The translations under genes and the position numbers were made by a program. This document shows, one piece after another, positions 18,907 to 28,878 of a stretch of DNA of 64,000 bases. Source of the stretch: Clostridia bacterium (GTDB lineage: Bacteria > Bacillota > Clostridia > Lachnospirales > Cellulosilyticaceae). The notes under the pieces were generated by a model that worked only from the letters and a program-made list of their open reading frames with translations, was not told the DNA's origin and made no database searches. The stretch is taken from NCBI GenBank assembly GCA_029239755.1, contig JARBUI010000003.1, positions 186,001 through 250,000 on the forward strand. Direction: 5' to 3'. The first letter of the stretch is position 1. The number at the start of each line of letters is the position of its first letter.

Positions 18907-19938
18907 TTATTCGTAAAGAACTTCTTTGATTTCTGGAGAGTCCATGTTTGTTTTGTCATACCATTTGAATCCTGTATCAATGAATTCTGGGTTTGTTTCA
19001 CCTTTGTATGCTTTGTAAGCTGCTTCTACAGCTTTGTAACCAATACCAACTGGATCTTGAGTGATAGCACCTTTTACAAGATCACCTTTAATAGCATCAA
19101 GAAGTAATTTACCAGAGTCAAATCCGATAATTACGATCTCTTTTTTGTTAAGCTCTTTAGCAGCATTGATGATACCTGCGATTGAACCTTCATTTGCTCC
19201 AAACATACCTTTGATATCTGGGTTTGCTGTAATAATAGCTTTTGCAGCTTCTGTTGATTTAGCATGGTCACCTTCACCATATTGAACAGGAACTACTTCG
19301 ATATCAGGATATTTTTCTTCAAGTGTTTTTACAAATCCGTCACGTCTGTCTACACCTGTTTGGCTTGTTTGGTCATGAACGATAAGACCTACTTTACCTT
19401 TTCCGCCAATAAGTTCTGCCATTTTGTCAGCTGCAAGTCCTGCTGCTGCATAGTTATCTGTTGCTGCTGTTGTTTTAACGATTGGGCTGTCAACGCCTGA
19501 GTCAAATCCAACAACTGGGATACCAGCTGCTTCTGCTTTTTCAAGGTATGGTGTAGCTGCTTTTGAATCAAGTGCTGCTAATGCGATTGCTTGAGGATTT
19601 TTAGCTAAAGCTGCTTGTAACATATCAAGTTGTTTGTCAACTTGTGTTTCTGATTCTGGTCCTTCAAATGAGATTTCAACGCCATAGTCGCTGGCTGCTC
19701 TTTCTGCACCTAATTTAACTGCTTGCCAGAATTGATGTTGGAAACCTTTTGAAATAACTGGAATATATATTTTTTCTGCTGCTGGTGCTGCTTCCTCTGT
19801 TTTTGCCTCTTCTGCTGGAGCTGCTTCTTCTGTTTTTGCTGGCTCTGCTGCTGGTGCTGGTTCTGCTTTTGGTGCACATCCAACTCCAAGACTCATAACA
19901 AGTGATAAGGCTAAACCTAATACTAATGATTTTTTCAT
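18907..19938 (-). CDS. Sugar ABC transporter substrate-binding lipoprotein (RbsB-like)
   Basis: A 343-residue lipoprotein. The signal peptide ends in the lipobox LGVGC, followed by an Ala/Glu/Pro-rich linker of about 40 residues and the type I binding domain (KIYIPVISKGFQHQFWQAV to the C terminus). It captures a sugar outside the cell and hands it to the permease encoded next to it. Translation should start at the ATG 18938+1000 (position 19938), behind AAAGGGGAAG, rather than at the upstream ATG that overlaps this site. It follows the permease gene by 64 nt and is the only one of the four tandem paralogues with a normal lipoprotein signal. Confidence 0.92.
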   Translation of the reverse strand: MKKSLVLGLALSLVMSLGVGCAPKAEPAPAAEPAKTEEAAPAEEAKTEEAAPAAEKIYIPVISKGFQHQFWQAVKLGAERAASDYGVEISFEGPESETQVDKQLDMLQAALAKNPQAIALAALDSKAATPYLEKAEAAGIPVVGFDSGVDSPIVKTTAATDNYAAAGLAADKMAELIGGKGKVGLIVHDQTSQTGVDRRDGFVKTLEEKYPDIEVVPVQYGEGDHAKSTEAAKAIITANPDIKGMFGANEGSIAGIINAAKELNKKEIVIIGFDSGKLLLDAIKGDLVKGAITQDPVGIGYKAVEAAYKAYKGETNPEFIDTGFKWYDKTNMDSPEIKEVLYE

Positions 19939-20002
19939 GTTTACTTCCCCTTTCATGATTTACATAATTTATTCTTTACTCTTAATGAGTTAGAATCATA
20001 GA

Positions 20003-21025
20003 TTATTTGTTCCCTCTTTTACGTAATGTATCTAGTAATACAGCAAGAACAAGTACTAAACCTGTAATAACAATTTGCCATTCCTGAGCTACACCCATAA
20101 CTTTTAGTCCATTTGTAAGTGTACTAATGATAAATGCTCCTATTACTGTACCAAGAATCGTTCCTTCTCCGCCTACCATTGAAGTTCCGCCGATTACAAC
20201 TGATGCAATCGCATCTAATTCATATCCTTGGCCAAGTGCTGGCTGAGCTGAATCAAGACGAGCTGCCATAACAATACCTGCTACCCCTGCAAATGCACCA
20301 CAAAGTGAGTAAATAGCTGTTTTCCATTTAGCTACATTAACCCCTGAAAGCCTTGTTGCTTCTTCATTACTACCTATCGCGAAGTTATATCTTCCAAGTT
20401 TTGTCTTGTTAAGAATAACGCCTGCTATAACCGCCATGAATAAAAAGATGAATATACCATTTGGTATGCTGTATTTTCCTTCTGCTCCAAATTTAACAAT
20501 AGATCCTACTGTAATTTGTCTGAAAGCTGGTACATCGCTAAAGTAAATAGGTTTTGTTCCTGAAAGAACAAGAGATAAACCTTTTGTAATCATCATAACC
20601 CCAAGTGTTGCGATAAAAGGCTGTAATTTTAATCTCGATACAACGGTTCCGCTTATAAAACCACAGAATGCTCCAGTAAGTATACCTATTATGATTCCTA
20701 ACCACATAGGCACTCCCATAGTCGTAATCATAACCCCTGCCATAACTGATGAAAAGGTCATAACTGTACCGATTGATAAGTCAATTCCTCCAGTAATAAT
20801 TACAAAGATAATACCAAGTGCTAAGATACCGTTAACACAAGTTGAAAGCATGATAGAAACAATATTATCAAAAGTTAAAAAGAATGGAGATGCTATTGTA
20901 AAGAATATTAATAATACAATTAATGCTCCAAAAGCTAAGAACTTTTGAATATTTGCTGGATTTAAAATTGCTTTTTTAAGGCCACCATCTGCCTGTACTG
21001 TATTTTTAGTTGCTACATTTGCCAT
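20003..21025 (-). CDS. Sugar ABC transporter permease (RbsC family)
   Basis: A 340-residue integral membrane protein with about eight to ten hydrophobic helices; characteristic stretches are FVIITGGIDLSIGTVMTFSS, GLVVSRL-like FISGTVVSRLKLQPFIATLG and SVVIGGTSMVGGEGTILGTV. Only one permease gene is present, so it would form a homodimer as in ribose importers. It lies between the ATPase gene (31 nt) and the lipoprotein gene, in one operon. Confidence 0.94.
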   Translation of the reverse strand: MANVATKNTVQADGGLKKAILNPANIQKFLAFGALIVLLIFFTIASPFFLTFDNIVSIMLSTCVNGILALGIIFVIITGGIDLSIGTVMTFSSVMAGVMITTMGVPMWLGIIIGILTGAFCGFISGTVVSRLKLQPFIATLGVMMITKGLSLVLSGTKPIYFSDVPAFRQITVGSIVKFGAEGKYSIPNGIFIFLFMAVIAGVILNKTKLGRYNFAIGSNEEATRLSGVNVAKWKTAIYSLCGAFAGVAGIVMAARLDSAQPALGQGYELDAIASVVIGGTSMVGGEGTILGTVIGAFIISTLTNGLKVMGVAQEWQIVITGLVLVLAVLLDTLRKRGNK

Positions 21026-21056
21026 TTTTTATTCCCTCCTTCATAAAGTGTATACT

Positions 21057-22559
21057 TTACGCCTCTCTTTTTGTTGCATATTTTATAATTTCTTCTTGAC
21101 TTGCATCTTTAATATCTAGTTCTCCTGTTATACGGCCTTCACACATAACGATAATTCTGTTACTCATACGAAGGACTTCAGGTAATTCAGAAGAAATCAT
21201 AATAATGGCTTTTCCTTCTTTTGCAAGCTGTGAAAGCAGTTTATAAATCTCGCTTTTTGCCCCTACGTCTATTCCCTTAGTAGGTTCATCAAAGATTAAG
21301 ATATCGCAATCTCTTAGAAGCCATTTTGCAATAACTACCTTTTGCTGATTTCCACCTGATAGGTTTTTAACTTTTTGTTTAGGACCTGGTGTTTTAATAC
21401 TGAGCTTTTCAATATACTCTTTACTTGTACCTGTTATCGTACTATAATTTGTAAAACCAAGTTTATTTGTATATTTATCTATGCATGGCAATGAAATATT
21501 TTGTTCAACTGTTTCGCCAAGTGTAAGCCCATAACGTTTTCTATCTTCTGATAAATAACCAATACCGTGTTTAACAGCATGTTCTGGTCTTAGAATAGTT
21601 ACTTTTTGACCTTTAATTAAGATTTCACCTGAATCATACTTATCTGCTCCAAAAATAGCTCTCATAACTTCTGTTCTTCCTGCGCCCATAAGTCCTGAGA
21701 AACCAAGTATTTCACCTTTATGAAGCTTAAAGCTGACATCTTTAATCTTTTTCCCGCTGTTAAGATGCTTAACTTCAAGCGCAACTTGATTAAGATCTGT
21801 ATAATTGTGTTCATTAGCCGTTTCATAAATGGTTCTTCCAACCATCATATTGATAACTTGCTGTATATCTGTATCTTTAGTATTAACCGTATCTACATAG
21901 GTACCATCACGCATAACAGTGATTCTGTCAGTGATTCGTTTAATCTCATCCATTCTATGAGAAATATAAACAATCCCTACACCTTTTTCCTTAAGACGAT
22001 TAATCATCTTGAAGAGCTCATCAATTTCTGATTCTGTTAAAGCTGTTGTTGGCTCATCCATTACTAATATTTGTGAGTCAAAAGACAACGCTTTAGCTAT
22101 TTCTACCATTTGCTGCATCGCTACAGTGAGCTTCCCAACCTTAGCCTTTGGATCTAATTTGAGATTCATTGCATCGAATAATGCTTGTGCTTTTTTATTA
22201 GCTTCGTTATCGTTAACAAACAACTTGTTTTTCCCTGTAAACTCTCTGCCAATAAACATATTTTGTGCTGCTGTTAAGTGAGGCATTAAGTTAAGTTCCT
22301 GGTGAACAATACAAATTCCTAGCTCCTGTGCTTCTTTTGTTCCACTTACACTAATTTCTTTCCCTTTATAAATGACTTTCCCTTCGTCTTTACCATACAC
22401 GCCTGTAAGGATTTTCATAAGCGTAGATTTACCAGCGCCATTTTCACCAACTAAAGCATGTACTTCTCCAGCTCTCAGATCAAACTTACAATGGTCTAGC
22501 GCATGAACACCTGGGAAAGATTTGTCTATACCTTCCATAACTAATAATGTATCTTTCAA
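21057..22559 (-). CDS. Sugar ABC transporter ATP-binding protein (RbsA/MglA type)
   Basis: A 500-residue ATPase with two fused nucleotide-binding domains. The first has Walker A GENGAGKSTLMKIL, and its B motif is ILVMDEPTTAL; the second has the usual degenerate Walker A GLMGAGRTEVM, with LSGGNQQKVVIAKWL and ILIFDEPTKGID. I place the start at a TTG (22559) 5 nt after GGAGGTGAG; an upstream TTG at 22574 would put the ribosome site inside the gene. It is the first gene of the importer operon. The three-component sensor genes lie directly upstream in the same direction. Confidence 0.93.
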   Translation of the reverse strand: MKDTLLVMEGIDKSFPGVHALDHCKFDLRAGEVHALVGENGAGKSTLMKILTGVYGKDEGKVIYKGKEISVSGTKEAQELGICIVHQELNLMPHLTAAQNMFIGREFTGKNKLFVNDNEANKKAQALFDAMNLKLDPKAKVGKLTVAMQQMVEIAKALSFDSQILVMDEPTTALTESEIDELFKMINRLKEKGVGIVYISHRMDEIKRITDRITVMRDGTYVDTVNTKDTDIQQVINMMVGRTIYETANEHNYTDLNQVALEVKHLNSGKKIKDVSFKLHKGEILGFSGLMGAGRTEVMRAIFGADKYDSGEILIKGQKVTILRPEHAVKHGIGYLSEDRKRYGLTLGETVEQNISLPCIDKYTNKLGFTNYSTITGTSKEYIEKLSIKTPGPKQKVKNLSGGNQQKVVIAKWLLRDCDILIFDEPTKGIDVGAKSEIYKLLSQLAKEGKAIIMISSELPEVLRMSNRIIVMCEGRITGELDIKDASQEEIIKYATKREA

Positions 22560-22701
22560 ATTTCTCACCTCCAAATTAATTCATGCTATTCACATAGCTT
22601 TTATATTTAACTTATATATACATTTTACATTTTATTTAATTTTTTTTAATATATTTTTCAACTTAAATAGTTTAAAATACTACTGTTTTGTTTAAAAATA
22701 A

Positions 22702-22744
22702 AGAAACATCTAATCAACTTTAGTGAAATTGATTAGATGTTTCT
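22702..22744 (-). terminator. Terminator between sensor operon and importer operon
   Basis: A perfect 16-bp stem (22702-22717 with 22729-22744), 11-nt loop, placed immediately after the stop of the binding-protein gene at 22746. It makes the importer a separate transcription unit. Confidence 0.8.
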
Positions 22745-22745
22745 G

Positions 22746-23723
22746 TTATTTGATAATAGGATATAATAACTTTTGATTTTCTGTCTGATACAGTGTTTCT
22801 TTATTAATCAGCTTATAGCCTGTATCAACATAAGAAGGAACTTTCTTGCCACGGTATACCTGCAACGCATTTTTTACCGCTAAATAGCCCATATTAAATG
22901 GTTTTTGTACCACAATAGCATCAATAATCTCTTTTTCTAATGCATAAATAATGTTTCTGGAGCTATCAAAGCCTACTACCTTTACCTTACCTTGCAAACC
23001 CATTTCTTGAACCGCATCACATACGGCATCTGTTACTTGCTGATTAGCAGCAACTATTCCTTTAAGATTTGGGTACTCGGCAAGTACTTTCTTCGTTGCT
23101 CTATATGCATCTGATGTTGTTCCTCCTGTATAGACTGTAGGATGCATAATGATATTTTTATACTTACCTGCTTCCACTTTATATCCTAGGTCTCGCTCTT
23201 TAGCTGTACTTGCTCCTTCAACAAAGTTAACCATGATAATTTCACCTTGCTCATTCAGCTGTTCTATAAGATAATTTGTTAAAACAGCTGAAGCTTGTAC
23301 ACTATCTGTAGCAACATTTGTAATCCCTTGTACTCCCTCTACAGTAGAATCAACGGTAAGCACTGTAATATTTTTCAGTTTTGCTTCTTCTACTAGGCTC
23401 TTAAGCGCATCAACATTAGTTGCCGCCAGTAAGATAATATCAGCTCTCTCATTAATTGCATCTCTTAATATCTCTTTTTGATTTTCAATATTTCTTTCTA
23501 ACATTGGCCCTCTTGTTTCAAGCCGGACATTTTCTTCTTTAGCTGCAAGTTCTGCTCCCATTTTTACAGTTTGCCAAAATTCAAACTCAGGTGATATTGA
23601 TTTAGGAATAAGGACGATTTTATTTGGTACTCTTTTATTATCTATTACTCTAAAACTTATAAGAAGACTAGCTGCTATAACTAATACACCTAGTGCTATC
23701 CCTAACTTGTTTATTTTTTTCAC
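22746..23723 (-). CDS. Membrane-anchored sugar-binding protein, probable co-sensor (XylFII-like)
   Basis: A 325-residue type I binding-fold protein with one N-terminal hydrophobic helix (about residues 8-26) and no lipobox. It diverges from the four tandem paralogues but keeps the overall pattern (SPEFEFWQTVKMGAELAA, VDTGYKLINKE). It is encoded 12 nt after a sensor kinase, with a response regulator before that. In Clostridium beijerinckii an equivalent gene trio (XylFII-LytS-YesN) forms a three-component xylose sensor controlling an ABC importer; an analogous role is inferred here. It starts at GTG behind a G-rich site. Confidence 0.82.
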   Translation of the reverse strand: MKKINKLGIALGVLVIAASLLISFRVIDNKRVPNKIVLIPKSISPEFEFWQTVKMGAELAAKEENVRLETRGPMLERNIENQKEILRDAINERADIILLAATNVDALKSLVEEAKLKNITVLTVDSTVEGVQGITNVATDSVQASAVLTNYLIEQLNEQGEIIMVNFVEGASTAKERDLGYKVEAGKYKNIIMHPTVYTGGTTSDAYRATKKVLAEYPNLKGIVAANQQVTDAVCDAVQEMGLQGKVKVVGFDSSRNIIYALEKEIIDAIVVQKPFNMGYLAVKNALQVYRGKKVPSYVDTGYKLINKETLYQTENQKLLYPIIK

Positions 23724-23735
23724 TTATGCCCCCCC

Positions 23736-25493
23736 TTAATCCATGATAGCTGGGATAATGACATGTACCTTAGTCCATTCTCCAAGGATACTTTCATACT
23801 TCAAGCCGTAGTCTTTTCCAAAATAAACCTGCAATCTTTCATGGACATTCTTTATAGCTACTCCGCCTGTTGTTACTGAAGCAGAAATAGGTCTAGTAAG
23901 AATAGTATCAATTTGTTCCTTGGTCATCCCTTTTCCGTTATCTTCTACTGTTAAAATAATTTTGTCTCCTTCTTTCTTCCCGCCTATCTTAATATGTCCC
24001 CCTTCATCCAAGTCTTTAATACCATGATAAAGTGCATTTTCAACTAATGGCTGAAGAATAATCTTGACTGTGGAGTAATCATAGATTTCTGAGTCAACAT
24101 GTATGCTATAGGTGAGCTTATTTTCATAACGAATTTTTTGAATAAGAAGATAATACTTCACATGTTCTATTTCAGAAAAAATAGGGATAACCTCTACCCC
24201 TTTACTAAGACTGAGTCTAAAGTAGCGAGCCAGGGCAGCTGTCATATTAACAACTTTTCCATGCTCCTCTCTTTCAGCCAGCCATATGATCGTATCGAGA
24301 GCATTATATAAGAAATGGGGGTTAATCTGTGCCTGCAAAAGCTTAAGTTCACTTTTCCTAAGCATCTTCTCATTGTCTTTAATCCGTCCTAAAAGTTCTT
24401 TAATCTCAAGCAGCATAGTCTGAAAGGACCTGGATAAATTTTGGATTTCTTTTGTATTTGTATCTATGGATATATCTACATCTAATCCACCTTTTTCGAC
24501 CTGTGACATAATGTTTTCAAGTGCTAGAATAGGCCTAGATATTTCTTGAGAAATTTGTTGTGATAAAATAAGAGCCAGTAAAATACATCCAATAGAAATA
24601 ACAATAACTGTTAGTGTTATACTGCTTTGAGAAGTTAAAAGTTCTTCTAAATAGGATACGCCTACTACAGTCCAACCTATCTCTTTTAAGGTATGCACAG
24701 TCACTAATCTTGATCCTCTTTCTTTTTCTACGAAACTACCTTCTACCTGCTTCTCTACACTTGAAAGGTCTTCTGTTTTAAGCCCGGAATAAATAAGCTG
24801 CTGCTGTGGATGATAAATAATATCCTGGTTTTTACTTGTAATATATACGTATCCTCTATTACCTAAAGTAATTTGATTGCATATATCTGCAAGTTTTTTA
24901 TAGCTCATGTCAATCATCATAACCCCTAATACCTTATTAGTTTGTTTATCGACAATCGCACTGCTTACAGAAAAAACCCATTTTTCATTATTCTCTATAT
25001 AGTTTTGTATGTGTGATGATGTGAGTACAAGTTTACCTGTATTTCTCATAGCACTTTCATACCAATCCATTTTTTCAATATTTAAATAGTCTTTTATCTT
25101 ATAAGTATTACTATCTACAAGGGTCATGCCATTTTTGCCAAATATAATAATAGACTCTATATCGTTTGCCATATTGGCATTAACTTTGAACTGCTCAAGG
25201 GATACATTTTTAGCAGTAAAGGGAGCATCGACTTCTTTTCTAAGAATATCCTGAAGACTTTCATCTTGACAAAGTACCCAAGATACTTTTCGCATATGAT
25301 TAACATAGTCTTCTATATTTCTGCCCAGCTGTTTTGTTATTTCATAAGAATAAATATGAGCATTCTTTTCTGTAATATCTGAAAGTTTATAAATAAAAAA
25401 TGTGTCTAAGATAATGATGATAATCATGATAAGGGCAAAAAAAGGTGTAAATATCGTATATCTAATATTTTTAGCTTTTTGCTTAATCTTCAC
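23736..25493 (-). CDS. Sensor histidine kinase (YesM/LytS type)
   Basis: A 585-residue membrane kinase. Helices at about residues 13-34 and 280-303 enclose an extracellular Cache-like domain; a HAMP segment follows; the phospho-accepting His lies in QAQINPHFLYNALDTIIW, and the ATP-binding domain has PLVENALYHGI and VEDNGKGM. It starts at GTG, 9 nt after the response regulator gene. The adjacent membrane-anchored binding protein may dock on its extracellular domain. The expected output is control of the ABC importer at 18907-22559. Confidence 0.92.
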   Translation of the reverse strand: MKIKQKAKNIRYTIFTPFFALIMIIIIILDTFFIYKLSDITEKNAHIYSYEITKQLGRNIEDYVNHMRKVSWVLCQDESLQDILRKEVDAPFTAKNVSLEQFKVNANMANDIESIIIFGKNGMTLVDSNTYKIKDYLNIEKMDWYESAMRNTGKLVLTSSHIQNYIENNEKWVFSVSSAIVDKQTNKVLGVMMIDMSYKKLADICNQITLGNRGYVYITSKNQDIIYHPQQQLIYSGLKTEDLSSVEKQVEGSFVEKERGSRLVTVHTLKEIGWTVVGVSYLEELLTSQSSITLTVIVISIGCILLALILSQQISQEISRPILALENIMSQVEKGGLDVDISIDTNTKEIQNLSRSFQTMLLEIKELLGRIKDNEKMLRKSELKLLQAQINPHFLYNALDTIIWLAEREEHGKVVNMTAALARYFRLSLSKGVEVIPIFSEIEHVKYYLLIQKIRYENKLTYSIHVDSEIYDYSTVKIILQPLVENALYHGIKDLDEGGHIKIGGKKEGDKIILTVEDNGKGMTKEQIDTILTRPISASVTTGGVAIKNVHERLQVYFGKDYGLKYESILGEWTKVHVIIPAIMD

Positions 25494-25502
25494 GTTTGAC
25501 CT

Positions 25503-27101
25503 CTATCTCTCTATTTCTCTTTTTCTATATTCTGATGGCGTCATGTTAAATTGTTTTTTAAATATTGTACTAAAATACTGAGCATCTGGATAACCTACTT
25601 TTTCAGCAATTTCATAGGTCTTAAGAGAGGTATACTGCAGCATTTCCTTAGCTTTTTCTAATCTATAATCTGTAATAAACTGAATGAACGTACGTCCTGT
25701 AGTTTTTTTAAATACTGTACTAAAATAGCTTGGACTTAAATGCACTTCTTTACATATCATACTTATAGAAAGTTCTGGGATTTGATAATTATCCTCTATA
25801 AAACTTGTTATATTCTGCAAATGTATTTTATTAGGCGATGCTTGATCTTCTATATAATCGTTACAGGTATTATAGAGTTCATAGACCCAGAGCTTAATTG
25901 CTTCAATGGTCTTCTTACTTTTTAAATCTCCCATAACATTGATCGTATCTGGAAAAAGTCCTATAATTCGTTCATCTATCTGTACAAATCTTTTAAGCAT
26001 AGAACTAACCAAAATATTCCATATATCCTGGCAGCTTTCAATAGGCATTCTTATTTTTTCCATTTTTTTATAAATTTCTTCTAAAACCTCATGGAACATT
26101 TTCGGATTTTTGATAGATTGAATAAGCTTATCTTCCCATTCAAGCCATTCATTTGTACGAGAAACCTGCGGGAGCTTAGCATAAGAATCTTGTGTAATAA
26201 TCTTGTTAGTCCCAATAAAAAAACGATTAATAAGCGCTTCATTTGCAGTCTTATAAGCTATACGAATATCCCCTACTGAATGAACGATCTTTCCTACTCC
26301 AATAGTAATGGTAATATCAAGATATTCTGTTATCATTTTCTTTACATATTCTAATCGTTCTTTGTAGGTTTCAAGTACTTTCTCTCCCTCATCTGTATAA
26401 TAGAGAATAGCGTTCACATTATTTAGCTCAAAAGTTAATCCCCACTTATTTTTTTTAACAATCTCATTTACTATATTCTGTATGGCAAAAAAAGTTATTT
26501 CATTTTCATTTGAACTTAGCCCTTTTATAAAATGGTCATAGTCTATAAGAGCGACACTGTAATACATCTTATCATAAGGCACTTCTGCACTTATACTTCT
26601 TTTAATAAGTAGACTATCCTCAATCTCGTCGAAGATAAGTTCCTCAATGAATCTTTGCTGAATAAGGGACTTAGACTGCTTAATTTTATCTTTAATTAGC
26701 TTTTGCTTCTTTTCTTCTTCCATCTCTTCTTCAAGTTTGACTACTATTTTTTCTAATAGTGTTATGACTTCTTCTTTTGTGATTGGCTTTAAAATATAAT
26801 CCTCAACACCCAGCCTTAATGCTTCTCTTGCATAACTGAACTCATCATATCCTGTTATAAGTACGATCTTAATATCCGGATGACTTTCTCTTAATATCTT
26901 TGTCAGTTTCATCCCGTCCATTTTAGGCATATTAATATCTAAAAACACAATATGCGGCATCACCTTGTTAATAAGCTCCAGTCCTTTTTCTCCATCTGGA
27001 GCATCTCCTGCCATTTCCAACCCCAGCGTTTCCCAGGGAATTAAGTCCCTTATCCCCTTTCTAACAACATCTTCATCATCTACCAGCACTATTTTGTACA
27101 T
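25503..27101 (-). CDS. Response regulator with AraC-type DNA-binding domain (YesN type)
   Basis: A 532-residue regulator: receiver domain (residues 1-120) with acidic pocket Asp8/Asp9, phospho-acceptor Asp55 in IVFLDINMP and Lys in LKPITKEE; a long helical middle region; and a C-terminal AraC double helix-turn-helix (about 430-530; LSPSYFSTVFKKTTG and VGYPDAQYFSTIFKK). It is the first gene of the kinase/binding-protein operon and probably activates the importer operon downstream. Confidence 0.93.
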   Translation of the reverse strand: MYKIVLVDDEDVVRKGIRDLIPWETLGLEMAGDAPDGEKGLELINKVMPHIVFLDINMPKMDGMKLTKILRESHPDIKIVLITGYDEFSYAREALRLGVEDYILKPITKEEVITLLEKIVVKLEEEMEEEKKQKLIKDKIKQSKSLIQQRFIEELIFDEIEDSLLIKRSISAEVPYDKMYYSVALIDYDHFIKGLSSNENEITFFAIQNIVNEIVKKNKWGLTFELNNVNAILYYTDEGEKVLETYKERLEYVKKMITEYLDITITIGVGKIVHSVGDIRIAYKTANEALINRFFIGTNKIITQDSYAKLPQVSRTNEWLEWEDKLIQSIKNPKMFHEVLEEIYKKMEKIRMPIESCQDIWNILVSSMLKRFVQIDERIIGLFPDTINVMGDLKSKKTIEAIKLWVYELYNTCNDYIEDQASPNKIHLQNITSFIEDNYQIPELSISMICKEVHLSPSYFSTVFKKTTGRTFIQFITDYRLEKAKEMLQYTSLKTYEIAEKVGYPDAQYFSTIFKKQFNMTPSEYRKREIER

Positions 27102-27280
27102 CTCTTCACCTTGATCCTCCCTAGTTACTGATTCCTACTCTATTCAAAGGTCTAGACTATTTTTCCTAACATCATTCATTCATAATAGCTAATATTCTAT
27201 AACCATTATAATATATTTTTAATACTTTTTACAATTGAAACTTATTGTTAGTGAGTAGGCGCCTATATCTTTCCAATATA

Positions 27281-27318
27281 AAACCAGCCTATATCTTATA
27301 TCATACATAGACTGGTTT
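27281..27318 (-). terminator. Probable terminator of rhaA
   Basis: AAACCAG (27281-27287) pairs with CTGGTTT (27312-27318), with partial further pairing inside, 20 bp downstream of the rhaA stop. The stem is imperfect. Confidence 0.55.
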
Positions 27319-27337
27319 GATGTGAAAAAATATTTTA

Positions 27338-28603
27338 TTATCTTTTTAATAATACTTCTTTTTCGTACTCTTTTACTTCTTTAAGCCACTCACTGCCTGC
27401 TGGCATATTATTCTTCATTAAATAATATTCCCATACTGCTGAAAGAGGTGTTGTTTTCATTTCTTCTAAAATTGCAAGTCTAGAAGTATAATCACCTTCA
27501 ACTTCTAATTTTCTAAGATAATCAGTAGGTTCTAACATTGCAAACAGCAATGCTTTTCTCATATTACGTGTTCCAATGACCCAAGCTGCAATACGATTAA
27601 TACTTGCATCAAAGAAGTCTAAACCAATATGTGTTCTTTCTAAATAGTTTCCTCTTACGAGCTCCTGTGCAATAGCAATTAACTCATCATTTAGAATAAC
27701 AACGTGATCACTATCCCATCTTACTGGTCTGCTTACATGTAATAGGATTTGATCAACAAATTGCATTACAGCAGAGATCTTATCAGAAATAACTTCTGTT
27801 GGATGGAAGTGTCCAGCATCTAAACAAAGTAATTTTTTGTTTGCTGTTGCATATCCCATATAGAATTCATTTGATCCTACTACATAACTTTCTGAACCAA
27901 TTCCAAATACTTTTGACTCTACTGCATCTAAGTTATAGGCTTCATCAATCTCTACTGCAAAAATTTGGTCTAATGAATCTTTAAGTCTTTCTCTTGGAGC
28001 TGTTCTATCAACTGGAATATCTTTATAACCATCTGGAATCCATACATTGGTTACAGCTGGTGTTCCAAGTTCCTTACCAAATGATTCTGCAATCTTACGA
28101 GATGCAATGCAATGTCTGATCCAGAAGTTTCTGATTTCGTCATCATGGTGTGCTAGTGTAAAACCATCACTGCTTTTATCATGTGAAAAACAGCTCGGAT
28201 TAAAGTCAAGGCCAATACCTTTTGCTTTCGCCCACTCAACCCAGTTAGTAAAATGTTCTGGTTTAAGCTCATCTCTTTCTACTTTTTCACCGTTTGTTTC
28301 AGCATAAAGAGCGTGAAGGTTAAGTCTTAATTTTCCTGGTATAAGTGACATTGCTTTATCAATATCAGCTCTAAGCTGCTCTGGCGTTCTAGCTTTACCT
28401 GGGTAATTACCTGTAGCTTGGATACCTCCTGTAAGCTGTGCATCTGGATTTTCGAATCCTGTTACATCATCTCCCTGCCAACAGTGAAGTGAGATAGGAA
28501 CCTCTTGTACCTTTTTGAGAGCTTCTTCTACATCCACACCCCATTTTTTATAGGTTTCTTTAGCTAGTTCAAAAGCTTGTGTAATTCTTTCTTGCTGTGT
28601 CAT
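27338..28603 (-). CDS. rhaA: L-rhamnose isomerase
   Basis: A 421-residue cytoplasmic metal-dependent TIM-barrel isomerase converting L-rhamnose to L-rhamnulose. Length and sequence match the family (about 419). Clear family blocks include [15 protein letters not shown] near the N terminus, [36 protein letters not shown] with metal-site Asp and His, and [12 protein letters not shown]. It has AAGGAGG before the ATG and appears to be monocistronic. Two near-palindromic TGAAAATG-type boxes lie upstream, one nearly identical to a box in front of the rhamnose mutarotase gene, so the genes are probably co-regulated. Confidence 0.97.
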   Translation of the reverse strand: MTQQERITQAFELAKETYKKWGVDVEEALKKVQEVPISLHCWQGDDVTGFENPDAQLTGGIQATGNYPGKARTPEQLRADIDKAMSLIPGKLRLNLHALYAETNGEKVERDELKPEHFTNWVEWAKAKGIGLDFNPSCFSHDKSSDGFTLAHHDDEIRNFWIRHCIASRKIAESFGKELGTPAVTNVWIPDGYKDIPVDRTAPRERLKDSLDQIFAVEIDEAYNLDAVESKVFGIGSESYVVGSNEFYMGYATANKKLLCLDAGHFHPTEVISDKISAVMQFVDQILLHVSRPVRWDSDHVVILNDELIAIAQELVRGNYLERTHIGLDFFDASINRIAAWVIGTRNMRKALLFAMLEPTDYLRKLEVEGDYTSRLAILEEMKTTPLSAVWEYYLMKNNMPAGSEWLKEVKEYEKEVLLKR

Positions 28604-28708
28604 CGTTTTTTCCTCCTTGATAATGTTTTAATTTACCTATTAGAATATCCACTTAGATTTCATTGAATCACTTAAATACATATGAAATCTCCTAATGTAA
28701 TTAATTTC

Positions 28709-28765
28709 ATGAAAATGATTTCATATCTTCTGTATTAATAATATCACTGTATGTAAATGTTTTCA
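28709..28765. promoter_or_regulatory. Two cre-like/LacI-type boxes upstream of rhaA
   Basis: ATGAAAATGATTTCAT (28709-28724) and TGTAAATGTTTTCA (28752-28765) each differ from the CcpA cre consensus mainly by TG in place of the central CG. The first, with its ATCTT tail, nearly repeats the site at 35545-35565. They may bind CcpA or the LacI-type regulator encoded at 34036. Confidence 0.55.
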
Positions 28766-28840
28766 ATCTATTTTTCATTAACCAGACCTTTTTAGATATT
28801 ATGTACAATCATGCCTTTCTTACTAGTGCATTTTAGATAA

Positions 28841-28878
28841 AAAAAGCCTGTATTTTACTACAGGGCTTATTTTTTTAT
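28841..28878 (-). terminator. Terminator after the isomerase-family gene
   Basis: An AAGCC-CTGTA type stem with one bulge (about 28844-28852 and 28859-28868), flanked by A-run and T-run, ends at the stop of the gene at 28879. Confidence 0.7.
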
